DNA of 64,000 nt from HGM04593 sp045588485 (GTDB lineage Bacteria; Bacteroidota; Bacteroidia; Bacteroidales; Bacteroidaceae): assembly GCA_045588485.1 (NCBI GenBank), contig JAZNEI010000026.1:1-64000 (forward strand), given 5' to 3'. The notes below the pieces were generated by a model. It was not told the origin of the DNA and did no database searches. It saw only the letters and a program-made list of their open reading frames with translations. The stretch's first letter is position 1. Each line of letters starts with the position of its first letter. Both the position numbers and the translations under genes were made by a program. Below are positions 25,181-34,603 of the stretch, in pieces.

Positions 25181-27022
25181 TTATTTATCTAATGCGGCCT
25201 TTATCACAGGCAGAATCTTGTCGTGGTCGCGCAGGTCGTTACGCAGGGCAAATGTTCCGTCTCTCTGTACCAATACATACGATGGAATACCGTCAATGTC
25301 GAATAGCTTATCGACGAGGTAACGCCATTGAGCATCGTTGACTCTATAGTGAACACCCTTTATCTCTGCAATAAGGTCGTTGTATTGCTCTATGGGTGAT
25401 GTCTCGTTGGCAATATAGACCCATACAATATCATCGGTGGCTAATGGTCCCGACTCTTTCATCGGTTTTATCTCTTTAAGCGCCATACGACAAGGGCCGC
25501 ACCACGTGTTCCAAAAGTCAACGACCACTACTTTACCTTTGTGTGGTGCTATGATAGATTGGAAAAGTGCCTCGGGTGCAATATCTTCTACATTCAGAAG
25601 GTTCTTGCTGCTCTCTTCTATTGCTTTTAAAGTGTGCTGCATTATATCCTCGCACATTGCTGCGTAGAATGGATTATCCATTGAGTGCATACGTTGCAGT
25701 GCGCTATCGCTGAGTGTGCCTTTATATGCCTCTTTAATTGCATCGCTCACAAAAAACAGCTCTTGTAACACCTTGTTATTCTTCACCGATTCCAACTCGC
25801 GAGGTGTTATTTTAATCAAGTAGTTGCTTGTTTCGCAAAGGAGGAGCCATGGGTTGTCGGTATCTATGAGGGATATCACTTTTTCGTAGTGCTCAGGAAA
25901 GATGGGGTGTTTGTCGAGGTCGAAGGTATCCCCGGGCTGCCTTTCGGTCCATCTGCGCCAATCTTGCTTCATATACAATAGGTTATATATGCATGACGAT
26001 GCTTTGACTTGCTCTTTTATAAATTGGTGATGGGGCTGAGCGTCGACGAAGCTGCATAGTGCCTTGTGCTTGCTCACTACGTGATTGACATACTCCTCGG
26101 CTGTAATATCGTAGCGCAGACCATTGGAAAAATCGACAGAATCGGGAAAATTCCACTCTACCGGCGGCATATTATTCATTGCATCGTAACGACTGCCGCT
26201 TGTCCAACACGGCTTTATCAATGGAAATTCTCTTGAAATATCTTCGTAGTTGTATCTTCTATTATTATTTATCGAGGCCAAATTGATATACAGCTCAATG
26301 TTGTCACCGGGAGCTACAAGGAAATTACCGTATCCTTTGCCGTCAATAACGGGAAAAGCATATCCTGTACCATACTGACGGAAGGTGGCCGTGCCTTTTC
26401 CTTTTTTCTTGTCGAATTTTACGTCTACGCTCTTCTGCTCTTCGAACAGGGAGTTTACAGGTATAACCATATTATCTACAATCCCTTCGCGGTACCCCAA
26501 TATATTCACATTAATGGTAACATCGCCAAATTCGTTGGCAAAGCGAGGCTCTTTGTCGGTGTCGGGTCTGTTCTTCAGTCTGTCGGGTAGTTCTTCGGGT
26601 TTATTGCCGTCTCTTTTCCCTGTAAGGTCGATGTCATATATCTTCCAATCGCTGCTTCCTATGCCCTCGATGTAGTCGAACGAGGTACACTCTTTAGGTA
26701 ACGGTTCGAATAGCAGAGTGAAGCAGGTGTCGCCATCCTCGCGAATTGTTATCTCTTTGCCAATCTCTATGCTGCTTTCTACAAGATTGTGTTCTTTGCC
26801 ATTTGCAATCAATTTCGTCTCGGGTTTTACGCTTGTTAAATTACTGCGTTCGGCAAATGCTCGTAATGTTATTAAGTGTCCGCTGTCTGTTCTCTCCACG
26901 CTTTCTATAACTATATTGCCGGTATTTGACGCTCCAACCAATGGGAACTCAACTTTTTGAGGGGGTTCGTTGCAGGAGCAAATCAAGCATAATGCGGTGG
27001 TGAGGATTGTGGCTTTTTTCAT
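25181..27022 (-). CDS. TlpA-like thioredoxin-fold lipoprotein
   Basis: A 613-residue predicted lipoprotein (MKKATILTTALCLICSC, lipid-attachment Cys17). A long N-terminal part (about 20-480) rich in beta strands and without recognised motif precedes a C-terminal TlpA/AhpC-type thioredoxin domain. The intact active site is VVVDFWNTWCGPCRM, with the cis-proline in IDGIPSYVLV. It probably reduces or isomerises disulfides in the periplasm. Unlike the lipoprotein at 17770-18939 it keeps CxxC. It stands alone; no operon partner is apparent. Confidence 0.85.
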   Translation of the reverse strand: MKKATILTTALCLICSCNEPPQKVEFPLVGASNTGNIVIESVERTDSGHLITLRAFAERSNLTSVKPETKLIANGKEHNLVESSIEIGKEITIREDGDTCFTLLFEPLPKECTSFDYIEGIGSSDWKIYDIDLTGKRDGNKPEELPDRLKNRPDTDKEPRFANEFGDVTINVNILGYREGIVDNMVIPVNSLFEEQKSVDVKFDKKKGKGTATFRQYGTGYAFPVIDGKGYGNFLVAPGDNIELYINLASINNNRRYNYEDISREFPLIKPCWTSGSRYDAMNNMPPVEWNFPDSVDFSNGLRYDITAEEYVNHVVSKHKALCSFVDAQPHHQFIKEQVKASSCIYNLLYMKQDWRRWTERQPGDTFDLDKHPIFPEHYEKVISLIDTDNPWLLLCETSNYLIKITPRELESVKNNKVLQELFFVSDAIKEAYKGTLSDSALQRMHSMDNPFYAAMCEDIMQHTLKAIEESSKNLLNVEDIAPEALFQSIIAPHKGKVVVVDFWNTWCGPCRMALKEIKPMKESGPLATDDIVWVYIANETSPIEQYNDLIAEIKGVHYRVNDAQWRYLVDKLFDIDGIPSYVLVQRDGTFALRNDLRDHDKILPVIKAALDK

Positions 27023-27116
27023 AATTAGGTGTCGGCTTTGCTTGTTAATATATTATAAAGACGAAGAAACAGTGCTATTGTGGCAAATTTTAACAGCTTT
27101 TAGCAAAATTGCTGCA

Positions 27117-27153
27117 AAAGAAAAAGTTGTCGCCCACAATATTGGGCGACAAC
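27117..27153 (-). terminator. Terminator of the korAB transcript
   Basis: Perfect 11-bp stem GTTGTCGCCCA/TGGGCGACAAC with a six-base loop. On the minus strand it is followed by TTTTTCTTTT, about 20 bases past the korB stop. Confidence 0.9.
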
Positions 27154-27173
27154 CTAATATTAAAATGATTTTT

Positions 27174-28172
27174 TTACTTTATCTCCCAAGTTTCGTTGGT
27201 CTCAAGAAGCTCGGCAAATGTGTGGTAGGGCTTCTTTGCCTTTATCTCCTCGACCTGCTCGTGGACGCTGTCGTTATATGTGGGAGCTTCAACGTCGCGG
27301 ATTACGCCAAGCGCAACGGGAAAATCGGGACCCTCCATAAGCGCGAGTTTAAGATGCAGGGTGGGGTCGACGCAGTGTGCATCGTGAACGAGAATGTCTT
27401 TCTCGTTTACTTCGTCCACCTTTACAACCTTAAGGCCGAAGCCCTCTTGCGCAAGGCCAAACTCGTTATTCTCACCGAATATCATAGGCTTGCCGTGTTC
27501 AAGATAGATGGCATTTTTTGCGCGTCCCTCTTTTGTATAAACGCTCTCGTGTGTACCGTTGTTGAAGATTACGCAATTCTGCAATACCTCGGTAACCGAT
27601 GCTCCTTTATGCTTGGCAGCTGCCTTCAGACACTCTACGGCTGCCGACATATCTGTGGCAACGCAACGTGCAAAGAAATTGCCGCGTGCTCCGAAACATA
27701 GCTCAGCGGGGCGGAAAGGGTCTTCTACTGTGCCGTAGGGTGATGATTTACTCACAAAGCCGCGCTTCGAGGTTGGCGAGTACTGGCCCTTTGTGAGACC
27801 GTAGATGCGGTTATTCAGCAGAATCATATTAAGGTCGATGTTACGGCGCACTGCGTGGATAAAGTGGTTACCACCAATGGCAAGGCCGTCGCCATCGCCC
27901 GACACCTGCCATACAGTGAGGTTGGGGTTGGCAACCTTTGCTCCTGTGGCAATGGCTGCTGCACGTCCGTGAATAGTGTGGAAACCGTATGTGTTCATAT
28001 AATAGGGCAGACGCGATGAACATCCGATACCCGATATTACTGCAATTTCGTGGGGGGCAACGCCTATTTCGCTCATTGCCTTGTGCAGCGCTCCAAGAAA
28101 TGCGTGGTCGCCGCAACCGGGACACCAACGGGGCTGTCCGAACTTGTAGTCTTGTGCTTTATATTCGCTCAT
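27174..28172 (-). CDS. korB: 2-oxoacid:ferredoxin oxidoreductase, beta subunit
   Basis: A 332-residue thiamine-diphosphate-binding subunit. Visible: WCPGCGDHAFL at the N-terminus, SGIGCSSRLPYYMNTYG, and the ThDP motif from SGDGDGLAIGGNHF through to LLNNRIYGLTKGQYSPTS. With the alpha/gamma subunit upstream it oxidatively decarboxylates a 2-oxoacid, most likely 2-oxoglutarate, to an acyl-CoA with electrons to ferredoxin. Pyruvate as substrate is less likely because pyruvate enzymes of Bacteroidales are usually single large chains. Gap to korA is 33 bases. Confidence 0.9.
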   Translation of the reverse strand: MSEYKAQDYKFGQPRWCPGCGDHAFLGALHKAMSEIGVAPHEIAVISGIGCSSRLPYYMNTYGFHTIHGRAAAIATGAKVANPNLTVWQVSGDGDGLAIGGNHFIHAVRRNIDLNMILLNNRIYGLTKGQYSPTSKRGFVSKSSPYGTVEDPFRPAELCFGARGNFFARCVATDMSAAVECLKAAAKHKGASVTEVLQNCVIFNNGTHESVYTKEGRAKNAIYLEHGKPMIFGENNEFGLAQEGFGLKVVKVDEVNEKDILVHDAHCVDPTLHLKLALMEGPDFPVALGVIRDVEAPTYNDSVHEQVEEIKAKKPYHTFAELLETNETWEIK

Positions 28173-28205
28173 AACTGTAATTTTTTGTTGGTTAAACGGT
28201 TGGTG

Positions 28206-30056
28206 TTACTCCTCTATAATCTTTGTGAAAGCATCGATAAGTGCTGCAACGTTGAAAGGCTGTCCTTTTACTTCGTTGTACTGTCTTATTTCGATACCAT
28301 TGGTCTTCATACGCAAATAGCCTGCTAACTGTCCCATATTCTGTTCGGCAACAACAACTTTCTTGTAGCGTGCGAGTGTCTCTTGTGTGCCTCGGGGCAG
28401 GGGATTCACTACATTCAGATGGGCCTGTGCAACCTTCTTGCCTTCGGCACGCATCTGTAGCATAGCCTCGTGCAGATGTCCGTATGTTCCACCGAATCCA
28501 ACAATCAACAGGTCGGCATCTTCGTCGCCTTCTACCTGCAAAGGTGGCAGTGTGTCGGCAATGCGTTCTATCTTTTGTGCTCGCTGCTCAACCATAAGCT
28601 GGTGGTTCTCGGGGTCGTTGCTGATTGCGCCTGTTGCACTGCTCTTCTCGAGACCGCCGATGCGGTGCATAAAGCCGGGTGTACCGGGCACGGCCCAATA
28701 GCGGACAAGAGTCTCGGGGTTACGTTTGTAAGGACTCCATCCTTCGCTCATTTCGGGAGTTACGTAAGGGGGAACGATGGCAGGGTACTCATCAAGGTTG
28801 GGCAGCTTCCATGCAGCCGAGCCGTTGGCAATGAATGCATCGGTAAGCAGGAATACGGGTGTCATATGTTCCACAGCAATCTTTGCAGCAAGGAATGCCG
28901 AGTCGAAACAATCGGTGGGCGATGTTGCTGCAATTACGGGAATGGGGCTTTCGCCGTTACGTCCGAATAGTACTTGCAGCAGGTCGGTCTGCTCCGATTT
29001 TGTGGGTAGTCCGGTTGAAGGACCTCCACGCTGTACATCTATTATCACAAGCGGAAGCTCGGTAATCATTGCAAGGTTTATTGCCTCGCTCTTAAGGCAT
29101 ACGCCGGGACCCGATGTTGATGTACAGGCAAGTGCTCCTGCGTATGCAGCACCTACGGCCGATGCGCATCCTGCAATCTCGTCTTCGGCCTGCATTGTTA
29201 CAACGCCCATTGACTTGTGCTTGGCAAGTTCGTGGAGTACATCTGTGGCAGGTGTGATGGGGTAAGAACCAAGGAACAAACGCATACCAGCCTTTTCGGC
29301 AGCTGCAATAAGGCCGTAAGCGGTAGCCTTGTTGCCGTTGATGTCCATATATTTACCCTTGGTCTTGGCTTTGCTCTCGATGGTGTATGTGTGCGAAGCC
29401 GATGCGTGGGTATTATGTCCCATGTCGTAACCTGCACGCAGTACCTTGATATTTGCCTCGGCAATCTCGGGCTTCTTTGCGAATTTTGCGCGAAGCATAC
29501 CTTCGGCAAGCTCTAAATTGCGGTCGAAGAGCCAGCATACGAGTCCCAATGCAAGCATGTTCTTACAACGAACGATGCTTTTGTTGTCCATGCCGCTGTC
29601 TTTCAATGTCTCTTGACACATCGAGGTGATGGGGCAGGGAATTACGTCGCAAGTGATTCCAAGCTCGGCGATGGGGTCATCGGTGGCAAATTGTGCTTTT
29701 TCAAGGTCTTTTGCAGTAAAAGAGTCGCTGTCGATGATTATTGCAGCTGTGGGCTTGCAGTATTTATACTGTGTCTTAAGTGCTGCGGGGTTCATCGCAA
29801 TGAGTACATCACATTTGTCGCCCGGTGTGTAAACCTTGTCGGCACCGATGTGTACCTGAAAGCCCGATACTCCTGTGAGCACTCCTTGCGGAGCGCGAAT
29901 GTCGGCGGGATAATCGGGGAATGTGCAAATGTCATTTCCCACTGTTGCCGAGATAGTTGAGAAAATGTTGCCTACCAACTGCATTCCGTCGCCCGAGTCG
30001 CCCGAGAAACGTACTATCACCTGGTCGGTATTCTGTTTGTTTGTCTGTTCTGCCAT
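28206..30056 (-). CDS. korA: 2-oxoacid:ferredoxin oxidoreductase, fused gamma-alpha subunit
   Basis: A 616-residue chain in which the gamma-type domain is at the N-terminus (VIVRFSGDSGDGMQLVGNIF) and the alpha domain follows (GNKATAYGLIAAAEKAGMRL, SYPITPATDVLHEL, QAEDEIAGCASAVGAAYAGA). The CoA- and ThDP-pocket segment TSTSGPGVCLKSEAINLA is intact. ATG at 30056 (MAEQTNKQ) is preferred; the 15 upstream residues lack support. It works with KorB in anaerobic central metabolism. Confidence 0.92.
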   Translation of the reverse strand: MAEQTNKQNTDQVIVRFSGDSGDGMQLVGNIFSTISATVGNDICTFPDYPADIRAPQGVLTGVSGFQVHIGADKVYTPGDKCDVLIAMNPAALKTQYKYCKPTAAIIIDSDSFTAKDLEKAQFATDDPIAELGITCDVIPCPITSMCQETLKDSGMDNKSIVRCKNMLALGLVCWLFDRNLELAEGMLRAKFAKKPEIAEANIKVLRAGYDMGHNTHASASHTYTIESKAKTKGKYMDINGNKATAYGLIAAAEKAGMRLFLGSYPITPATDVLHELAKHKSMGVVTMQAEDEIAGCASAVGAAYAGALACTSTSGPGVCLKSEAINLAMITELPLVIIDVQRGGPSTGLPTKSEQTDLLQVLFGRNGESPIPVIAATSPTDCFDSAFLAAKIAVEHMTPVFLLTDAFIANGSAAWKLPNLDEYPAIVPPYVTPEMSEGWSPYKRNPETLVRYWAVPGTPGFMHRIGGLEKSSATGAISNDPENHQLMVEQRAQKIERIADTLPPLQVEGDEDADLLIVGFGGTYGHLHEAMLQMRAEGKKVAQAHLNVVNPLPRGTQETLARYKKVVVAEQNMGQLAGYLRMKTNGIEIRQYNEVKGQPFNVAALIDAFTKIIEE

Positions 30057-30150
30057 ATTTTGGTCGAATAAATGTTTGTAATATGGTGCCAAATTTCGCA
30101 AACATTTGTGAAAAGAAAAAGTATTTTAACGATTAGTTTTGTCGGGTAAC

Positions 30151-30189
30151 AAAAAAATCCGATGGTTTTTTATTTCCATCGGATTTTTT
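30151..30189 (-). terminator. Terminator of the TonB-dependent receptor gene
   Basis: Stem ATCCGATGG/CCATCGGAT extended by six A-T pairs, with a ten-base loop. On the minus strand it lies about 25 bases after the receptor stop and ends in a T run; it could also act on the other strand. Confidence 0.85.
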
Positions 30190-30215
30190 ATCTCTTTTTT
30201 GTGCTGTGTGTAATG

Positions 30216-32690
30216 TTACATCATGCCTTCACCGCCAAAATCATCTTCGCCCATGTCGTTCATCTGCTGATTCTGATTCTGCTTGCGTGTGGGACGTTTG
30301 GCTTTCATGTTTCCGAAGCTGTATGTGATTGTGGCTCCGAAGCGGCGGCCTCCATGGCTGTTCTTGGCATCGCGTCTGAAGTGGTTGTCCCCTGTGACAG
30401 TGTGCCAGCCACGGCTGTCGAGAAGGTCGCGTACGTTGATACTCATACTCCAGTTCTGGTTGAAACTTTTGCGCAGACCAAGGTCGAGTGAGTAGTTAGG
30501 CTCACGGTGTCCCTGTGCTACGATTCGTTTGGCATTATAGCGTCCCGTTGCCTGCATTGTCACTGCCCAGGGTAGTATGATGCTTGCTGTCATACGTGCA
30601 TTCCACGAGAAATTCTCGTCGGACTCACCTGTAATTTCCTGCCCGTTGATGCTGTATCTGAACCCGTCGAGCTTATAGTAGAAGAGGTTCACGGTTGTTG
30701 TCAGGTCTATCTTCTTGCATAGACGGTTCTTGCCGATAATCTCAAGTCCTGCCGACTCTTGGCTGGCCACATTTTCGAATGTGGTGTAAATTATGTTACC
30801 CTGATTATAACTTATACGCTCTATTACATCCTCTGTGGTGCGGTAGTAACCCGATACCGATAGAGTGTGGTCGTCCCAATTCTTTATGTAGTTAAGCTCG
30901 TAGGCATTTGAGTACTCGGGGGTAAGGTCGGGATTACCGAATGATATATTTGTCGAGTCGCTGATGTTGCTGAAACTATTTAGCTGACCGCCCCAAGGAC
31001 GACGCAGACGGCGTGTGTAGTTTACCTGAATCTCGTTGCCTGCGGGTAGCGAGTAGCTGAGGAACAGGCTGGGGAAGAGGCTGAAAAAGTCTTTGTCGGT
31101 GTACGCGGGCATTGGACCGTTGTGCTCCTGCTCCCAATTAAGCGAGCGTGTCTTTACGCGCCAATATTCGGCACGCAGTCCTGCCTGATACCCGAATTTT
31201 CCGATACGGCCCGAATATGTACCATATAAGGCGTGTGTATCCTGATTGTAAATGAAGCGGTTGAAGAGGTTCTTATCCTCCTGTGTATGCGCCTCGTCGT
31301 TGTATGTTATTGTGGGGTTCTCGTCACGTGAGAAATTGGCGTGATATCCGGCCTCGATGCGTGAGTTTTCGCTTATTTTGTTCTCATAGTCGAGCTTTAC
31401 CTCAGTTGTGGTGCTCTCGCTCTCGACTTTCTGGAACTGATAGCTGTTGGCGATGTTGGAGTTTCCTGCCCACTCGGTTGTCTGACGATATATTGCCTCG
31501 CGGTTCATATTCCATATATTATGGCTTGCCGAAAGGTCGATGAAATGTCCATCTTTGAATGTATGGCGGTAGCCTCCCTCGAAGTTGAGCATCGAGGGCT
31601 TGTTTGTCTGGTCGGTGGTGCGGATGCGTGTCTCGTTAACCTCCATTGTCGAGAGTTTACCGCTTAAAGTCTTTACGTCGGTGCCGAACTCACCTCTTGT
31701 TTTCATCGCCATAAGGTTGGTGTAAAGCTCATCCTTCTCGGTAAAGCGCCAGGTGAGTCCTGCACGGGCAAAGAGGTTCTGTGGCTCACGGCTGTTCTCG
31801 CTATGCTGTTTCTGGAACACGTCGCGTGTGAAATATTCGGTAAAAGAGTCGCCCTCGCCATCGTGGTTCATATTGCGGTAGTTGAGTCCTACATATGCAT
31901 CGAGCTTGCCGCTGCTGTAGTTTACGTTTCCGCCGGCGTTGTATCCACCTTGCGAGTCACCTCCCGCCTGTGCGCTGCCATAGTATCCGGCCTTACGGTC
32001 GCGCTTAAGTACGATATTGATAATTCCTGCTGTTCCCTCGGGCGAGTGCTTGGCCGATGGGTTTGTTATTACCTCAATCTTTTCGATGCTTCCGGCGGGC
32101 ATCTGCTGTAGAATATCGCCTTGGTTGTCGGATGTGAGTCCCGATGCTTTGCCATTAATCCATACTGTTACACTCTCGCTGCCGCGTAGCGATACAGTGC
32201 CCTCATTGCTTACTTCGACCGATGGAATATCCTCAAGGACATCGGTGGCACTACCTCCTGTTGCCGCAATATTCTGGTCGATGGTAAAGACACGTTTGTC
32301 TATGTCGAATTTCATCTGACTGCGCTGCTCGGTAACGACTACCTCTTTCAGCAATTTATTGTCGGCTTTAAGGCGAATTGTGCCAAGGTTGATGCGGCCA
32401 CCCTTTGTCATCTGTACAGAGCGTGTGTCGTCAAGATAACCTACGAATGATATTTTTACCACATAGTCGCCGGCTTTTACCTGTGTTATGGAGAAGTTTC
32501 CGTTTTCGTCGGTGCTGCATCCGTTTATAGGTGTGCTGCTGCCTTTGGGCATCAGTGCCACTGTGACAAACTCCAATGCCTCTTTGCTTTTTGAATCAAT
32601 AAGCTTTCCTTTGATAATTCCATCGGCTACCTGTGCAAGGATTGTGATGGGCATTAAAAGTGCCAAAAGGCAGATTGCGACTTTCTTCAT
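30216..32690 (-). CDS. TonB-dependent outer-membrane receptor (CarboxypepD_reg-like N-terminus)
   Basis: An 824-residue outer-membrane protein with signal peptide (1-19), a carboxypeptidase-regulatory-like beta sandwich (about 22-110, GIIKGKLIDSKSKEALEFVT), a plug domain (about 130-230, ending SAKHSPEGTAGIINIVLKRD) and a large barrel. No SusD-type lipoprotein gene is adjacent, so it is not a SusCD pair; the barrel resembles the 'outer membrane beta-barrel family' group. The tail after the last strand is rich in Gln, Asn and acidic residues (QNQNQQMNDMGEDDFGG). Substrate unknown. The gene is flanked by terminators and appears to be transcribed alone. Confidence 0.85.
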   Translation of the reverse strand: MKKVAICLLALLMPITILAQVADGIIKGKLIDSKSKEALEFVTVALMPKGSSTPINGCSTDENGNFSITQVKAGDYVVKISFVGYLDDTRSVQMTKGGRINLGTIRLKADNKLLKEVVVTEQRSQMKFDIDKRVFTIDQNIAATGGSATDVLEDIPSVEVSNEGTVSLRGSESVTVWINGKASGLTSDNQGDILQQMPAGSIEKIEVITNPSAKHSPEGTAGIINIVLKRDRKAGYYGSAQAGGDSQGGYNAGGNVNYSSGKLDAYVGLNYRNMNHDGEGDSFTEYFTRDVFQKQHSENSREPQNLFARAGLTWRFTEKDELYTNLMAMKTRGEFGTDVKTLSGKLSTMEVNETRIRTTDQTNKPSMLNFEGGYRHTFKDGHFIDLSASHNIWNMNREAIYRQTTEWAGNSNIANSYQFQKVESESTTTEVKLDYENKISENSRIEAGYHANFSRDENPTITYNDEAHTQEDKNLFNRFIYNQDTHALYGTYSGRIGKFGYQAGLRAEYWRVKTRSLNWEQEHNGPMPAYTDKDFFSLFPSLFLSYSLPAGNEIQVNYTRRLRRPWGGQLNSFSNISDSTNISFGNPDLTPEYSNAYELNYIKNWDDHTLSVSGYYRTTEDVIERISYNQGNIIYTTFENVASQESAGLEIIGKNRLCKKIDLTTTVNLFYYKLDGFRYSINGQEITGESDENFSWNARMTASIILPWAVTMQATGRYNAKRIVAQGHREPNYSLDLGLRKSFNQNWSMSINVRDLLDSRGWHTVTGDNHFRRDAKNSHGGRRFGATITYSFGNMKAKRPTRKQNQNQQMNDMGEDDFGGEGMM

Positions 32691-32884
32691 CTTTTGTATC
32701 TGTTTTATTTAAAATTTATGATTGTATTTTTATTAGACTTCTGTTGCAGCCAAAGGTTTAGAAGTTCCTTAAGAATATTTTTGCTATTTTCCGTCAGAAA
32801 ATCCTTATTATGTCATTTTTCCAGAAAAACGGCTGCGAATTTACATCTTTTTTCCTTGTTGCTCAATTATCTTTGGGAATAAAT

Positions 32885-32915
32885 TGCATATTTTTTTACT
32901 TTTTGCTATCTTCGC
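32885..32915 (+). promoter_or_regulatory. Candidate promoter of efp
   Basis: TTG at 32885-32887, 20 bases, then TATCTTCG at 32908-32915, a common variant of the Bacteroidota -7 box. The leader before the efp ATG would be about 40 bases. Confidence 0.65.
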
Positions 32916-32964
32916 GCCGTATTTCGAGAAGATAAGCAAATAATTAATTAAAATAGACAAGAAT

Positions 32965-33531
32965 ATGATTAATGCTCAAGACATTAAAATCGGTACAGCT
33001 ATCCGTATGGATGGCAAGTTGTATTTCTGCATCGACTTCCTTCACGTAAAGCCCGGTAAAGGTAACACTTTCATGCGTACAAAGCTGAAAGATGTTGTTG
33101 ACGGTTATGTATTGGAGCGTCGTTTCAATATTGGTGAGAAACTCGAGGATGTTCGCGTAGAGCGTCGTCCCTATCAGTATCTCTATCAAGAGGGTAGCGA
33201 CTATGTATTTATGAATCAGGAGACATACGAGCAGATTAATATCTCAGGTACACAGATTAACGGTGTCGATTACATGAAAGAGGGTATGATACTCGAGGTT
33301 GTAACCGATGCTTCAACCGAGACTGTACTTTTTGCAGATATGCCCGTAAAGGTTGTTCTTGCAATTCAATACACCGAGCCCGGACTCAAGGGTGACACTG
33401 CAACCAACACTACAAAGCCCGCTACACTCGAGACAGGTGCCGAGATTCGTGTACCTCTCTTCATTAACGAGGGCGAGCTTGTTGAGGTTGACACACGCGA
33501 CGGTTCATACGTTGGCCGTGTTAAGGCATAA
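32965..33531 (+). CDS. efp: Elongation factor P
   Basis: A 188-residue protein with the three beta-barrel domains of EF-P, which rescues ribosomes stalled at polyproline. The tip loop reads HVKPGKGNTF with a lysine at residue 32, equivalent to the modified Lys34 of E. coli EF-P. No EpmA/EpmB-type modification gene is seen nearby. The C-terminal EIRVPLFINEGELVEVDT-type segment is typical. It leads a plus-strand cluster but is separated from the next gene by a hairpin. Confidence 0.97.
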   Translation: MINAQDIKIGTAIRMDGKLYFCIDFLHVKPGKGNTFMRTKLKDVVDGYVLERRFNIGEKLEDVRVERRPYQYLYQEGSDYVFMNQETYEQINISGTQINGVDYMKEGMILEVVTDASTETVLFADMPVKVVLAIQYTEPGLKGDTATNTTKPATLETGAEIRVPLFINEGELVEVDTRDGSYVGRVKA

Positions 33532-33546
33532 TCTTTAGAAATTATC

Positions 33547-33590
33547 GGCAGACGTTTTATTCGGATATTTTTCCATTAAAAATGTCTGCC
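33547..33590 (+). terminator. Possible weak terminator after efp
   Basis: GGCAGACGTTTT pairs with AAAATGTCTGCC (one G-T pair) around a long loop, 15 bases past efp. The bases that follow (TTAAAATTGT) are not a clean T run, so read-through into the glycosyltransferase gene is possible. Confidence 0.45.
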
Positions 33591-33607
33591 TTAAAATTGT
33601 AAAAATC

Positions 33608-34603
33608 TTGTTATACTCTATAATTATTCCGGTATACAACAGACCCGGAGAGATTCAGGAACTCTTAGAGAGTCTGTCGGCTCAGACGGTAAAACCCTTT
33701 GAGTTGCTTATTATAGAGGATGGCTCAAAAGAACGGTGCGATCATTTACTTGACCGCTACCGTTCTTCTTTTACTATCCACTACTACTATAAGCCAAACT
33801 CGGGACGCAGCGATACACGCAATTATGGTATGGAGCGTGCCACGGGCGATTATCTTCTGTTTTTCGACTCGGACGTTATTCTGCCTCCTTTCTATTTCGA
33901 GAGGCTTCAGACTGCCATGGAGACAGAATATTGCGACTGCTTCGGTGGTCCCGATGCTGCCGACGCATCATTCTCGGATATACAGAAGGCTGTGAACCAC
34001 TCGATGACAGGATTCTGGACGACAGGTGGTATTCGCGGTGGAAAGGTGGTCGCCGAAAAATTCTGTCCACGTACATTTAATATGGGACTCTCGAAAAAGG
34101 TATATGAGACTGTCGGAGGTTTCGAGGATATGATGGGCGAGGATATAGACCTTAGCATACGTATACGTGAGGCCGGATTCAAGACCCGACTAATACGCGA
34201 GGCTTTTGTCTATCACAAACGTCGTGTAGATCTTACACGTTTCTTTAAACAGGTAAATAACTTCGGACAGGCACGTATTTGGCTGCATATCAAGCATCCC
34301 GGTTCGATGAAACTTGTACACACGCTTCCTGCGCTTATGCTTGTGATGGGAGCATTGTTGTTGGTGGCATCAATATTCTATCCGTGGTTGCTGTTGCTGC
34401 CGCTTGCTTATCTGCTACTCATATTCTTCGACTCGTTAATAAAAAACAGAAGCCTTAAGGTGGCAGCCTATTCGATAATCACTGCCATTGTGCAGATAAG
34501 CGGGTACGGAACCGGATTTCTTAAAGCCTTCTGGTATAAGCTTATTCTTAAGCAACCGCTTGAAACAAAAAAGAGCCTGACGAAATTATATAATAGAGGC
34601 TGA
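33608..34603 (+). CDS. Family 2 glycosyltransferase
   Basis: A 331-residue GT-A enzyme beginning YSIIIPVYNRPGEI, with the nucleotide-sugar metal motif FDSDV (about residue 91) and the catalytic-region GEDIDLSIRIREAGF. Two hydrophobic segments near the C-terminus (about 237-280) suggest membrane attachment. No ATG lies in frame at the N-terminus: the frame opens with TTG at 33608, and the nearest ATG (33582) is out of frame. The sugar and acceptor are unknown; a lipid- or surface-glycan role is likely. Its stop overlaps the radC start by one base (TGATG). Confidence 0.85.
   Translation: MLYSIIIPVYNRPGEIQELLESLSAQTVKPFELLIIEDGSKERCDHLLDRYRSSFTIHYYYKPNSGRSDTRNYGMERATGDYLLFFDSDVILPPFYFERLQTAMETEYCDCFGGPDAADASFSDIQKAVNHSMTGFWTTGGIRGGKVVAEKFCPRTFNMGLSKKVYETVGGFEDMMGEDIDLSIRIREAGFKTRLIREAFVYHKRRVDLTRFFKQVNNFGQARIWLHIKHPGSMKLVHTLPALMLVMGALLLVASIFYPWLLLLPLAYLLLIFFDSLIKNRSLKVAAYSIITAIVQISGYGTGFLKAFWYKLILKQPLETKKSLTKLYNRG

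Noticed and set aside
30216..32690. SusC-type glycan receptor
   Set aside because: No SusD-like gene is adjacent, the size (824 aa) is smaller than typical SusC, and the barrel resembles another receptor group.
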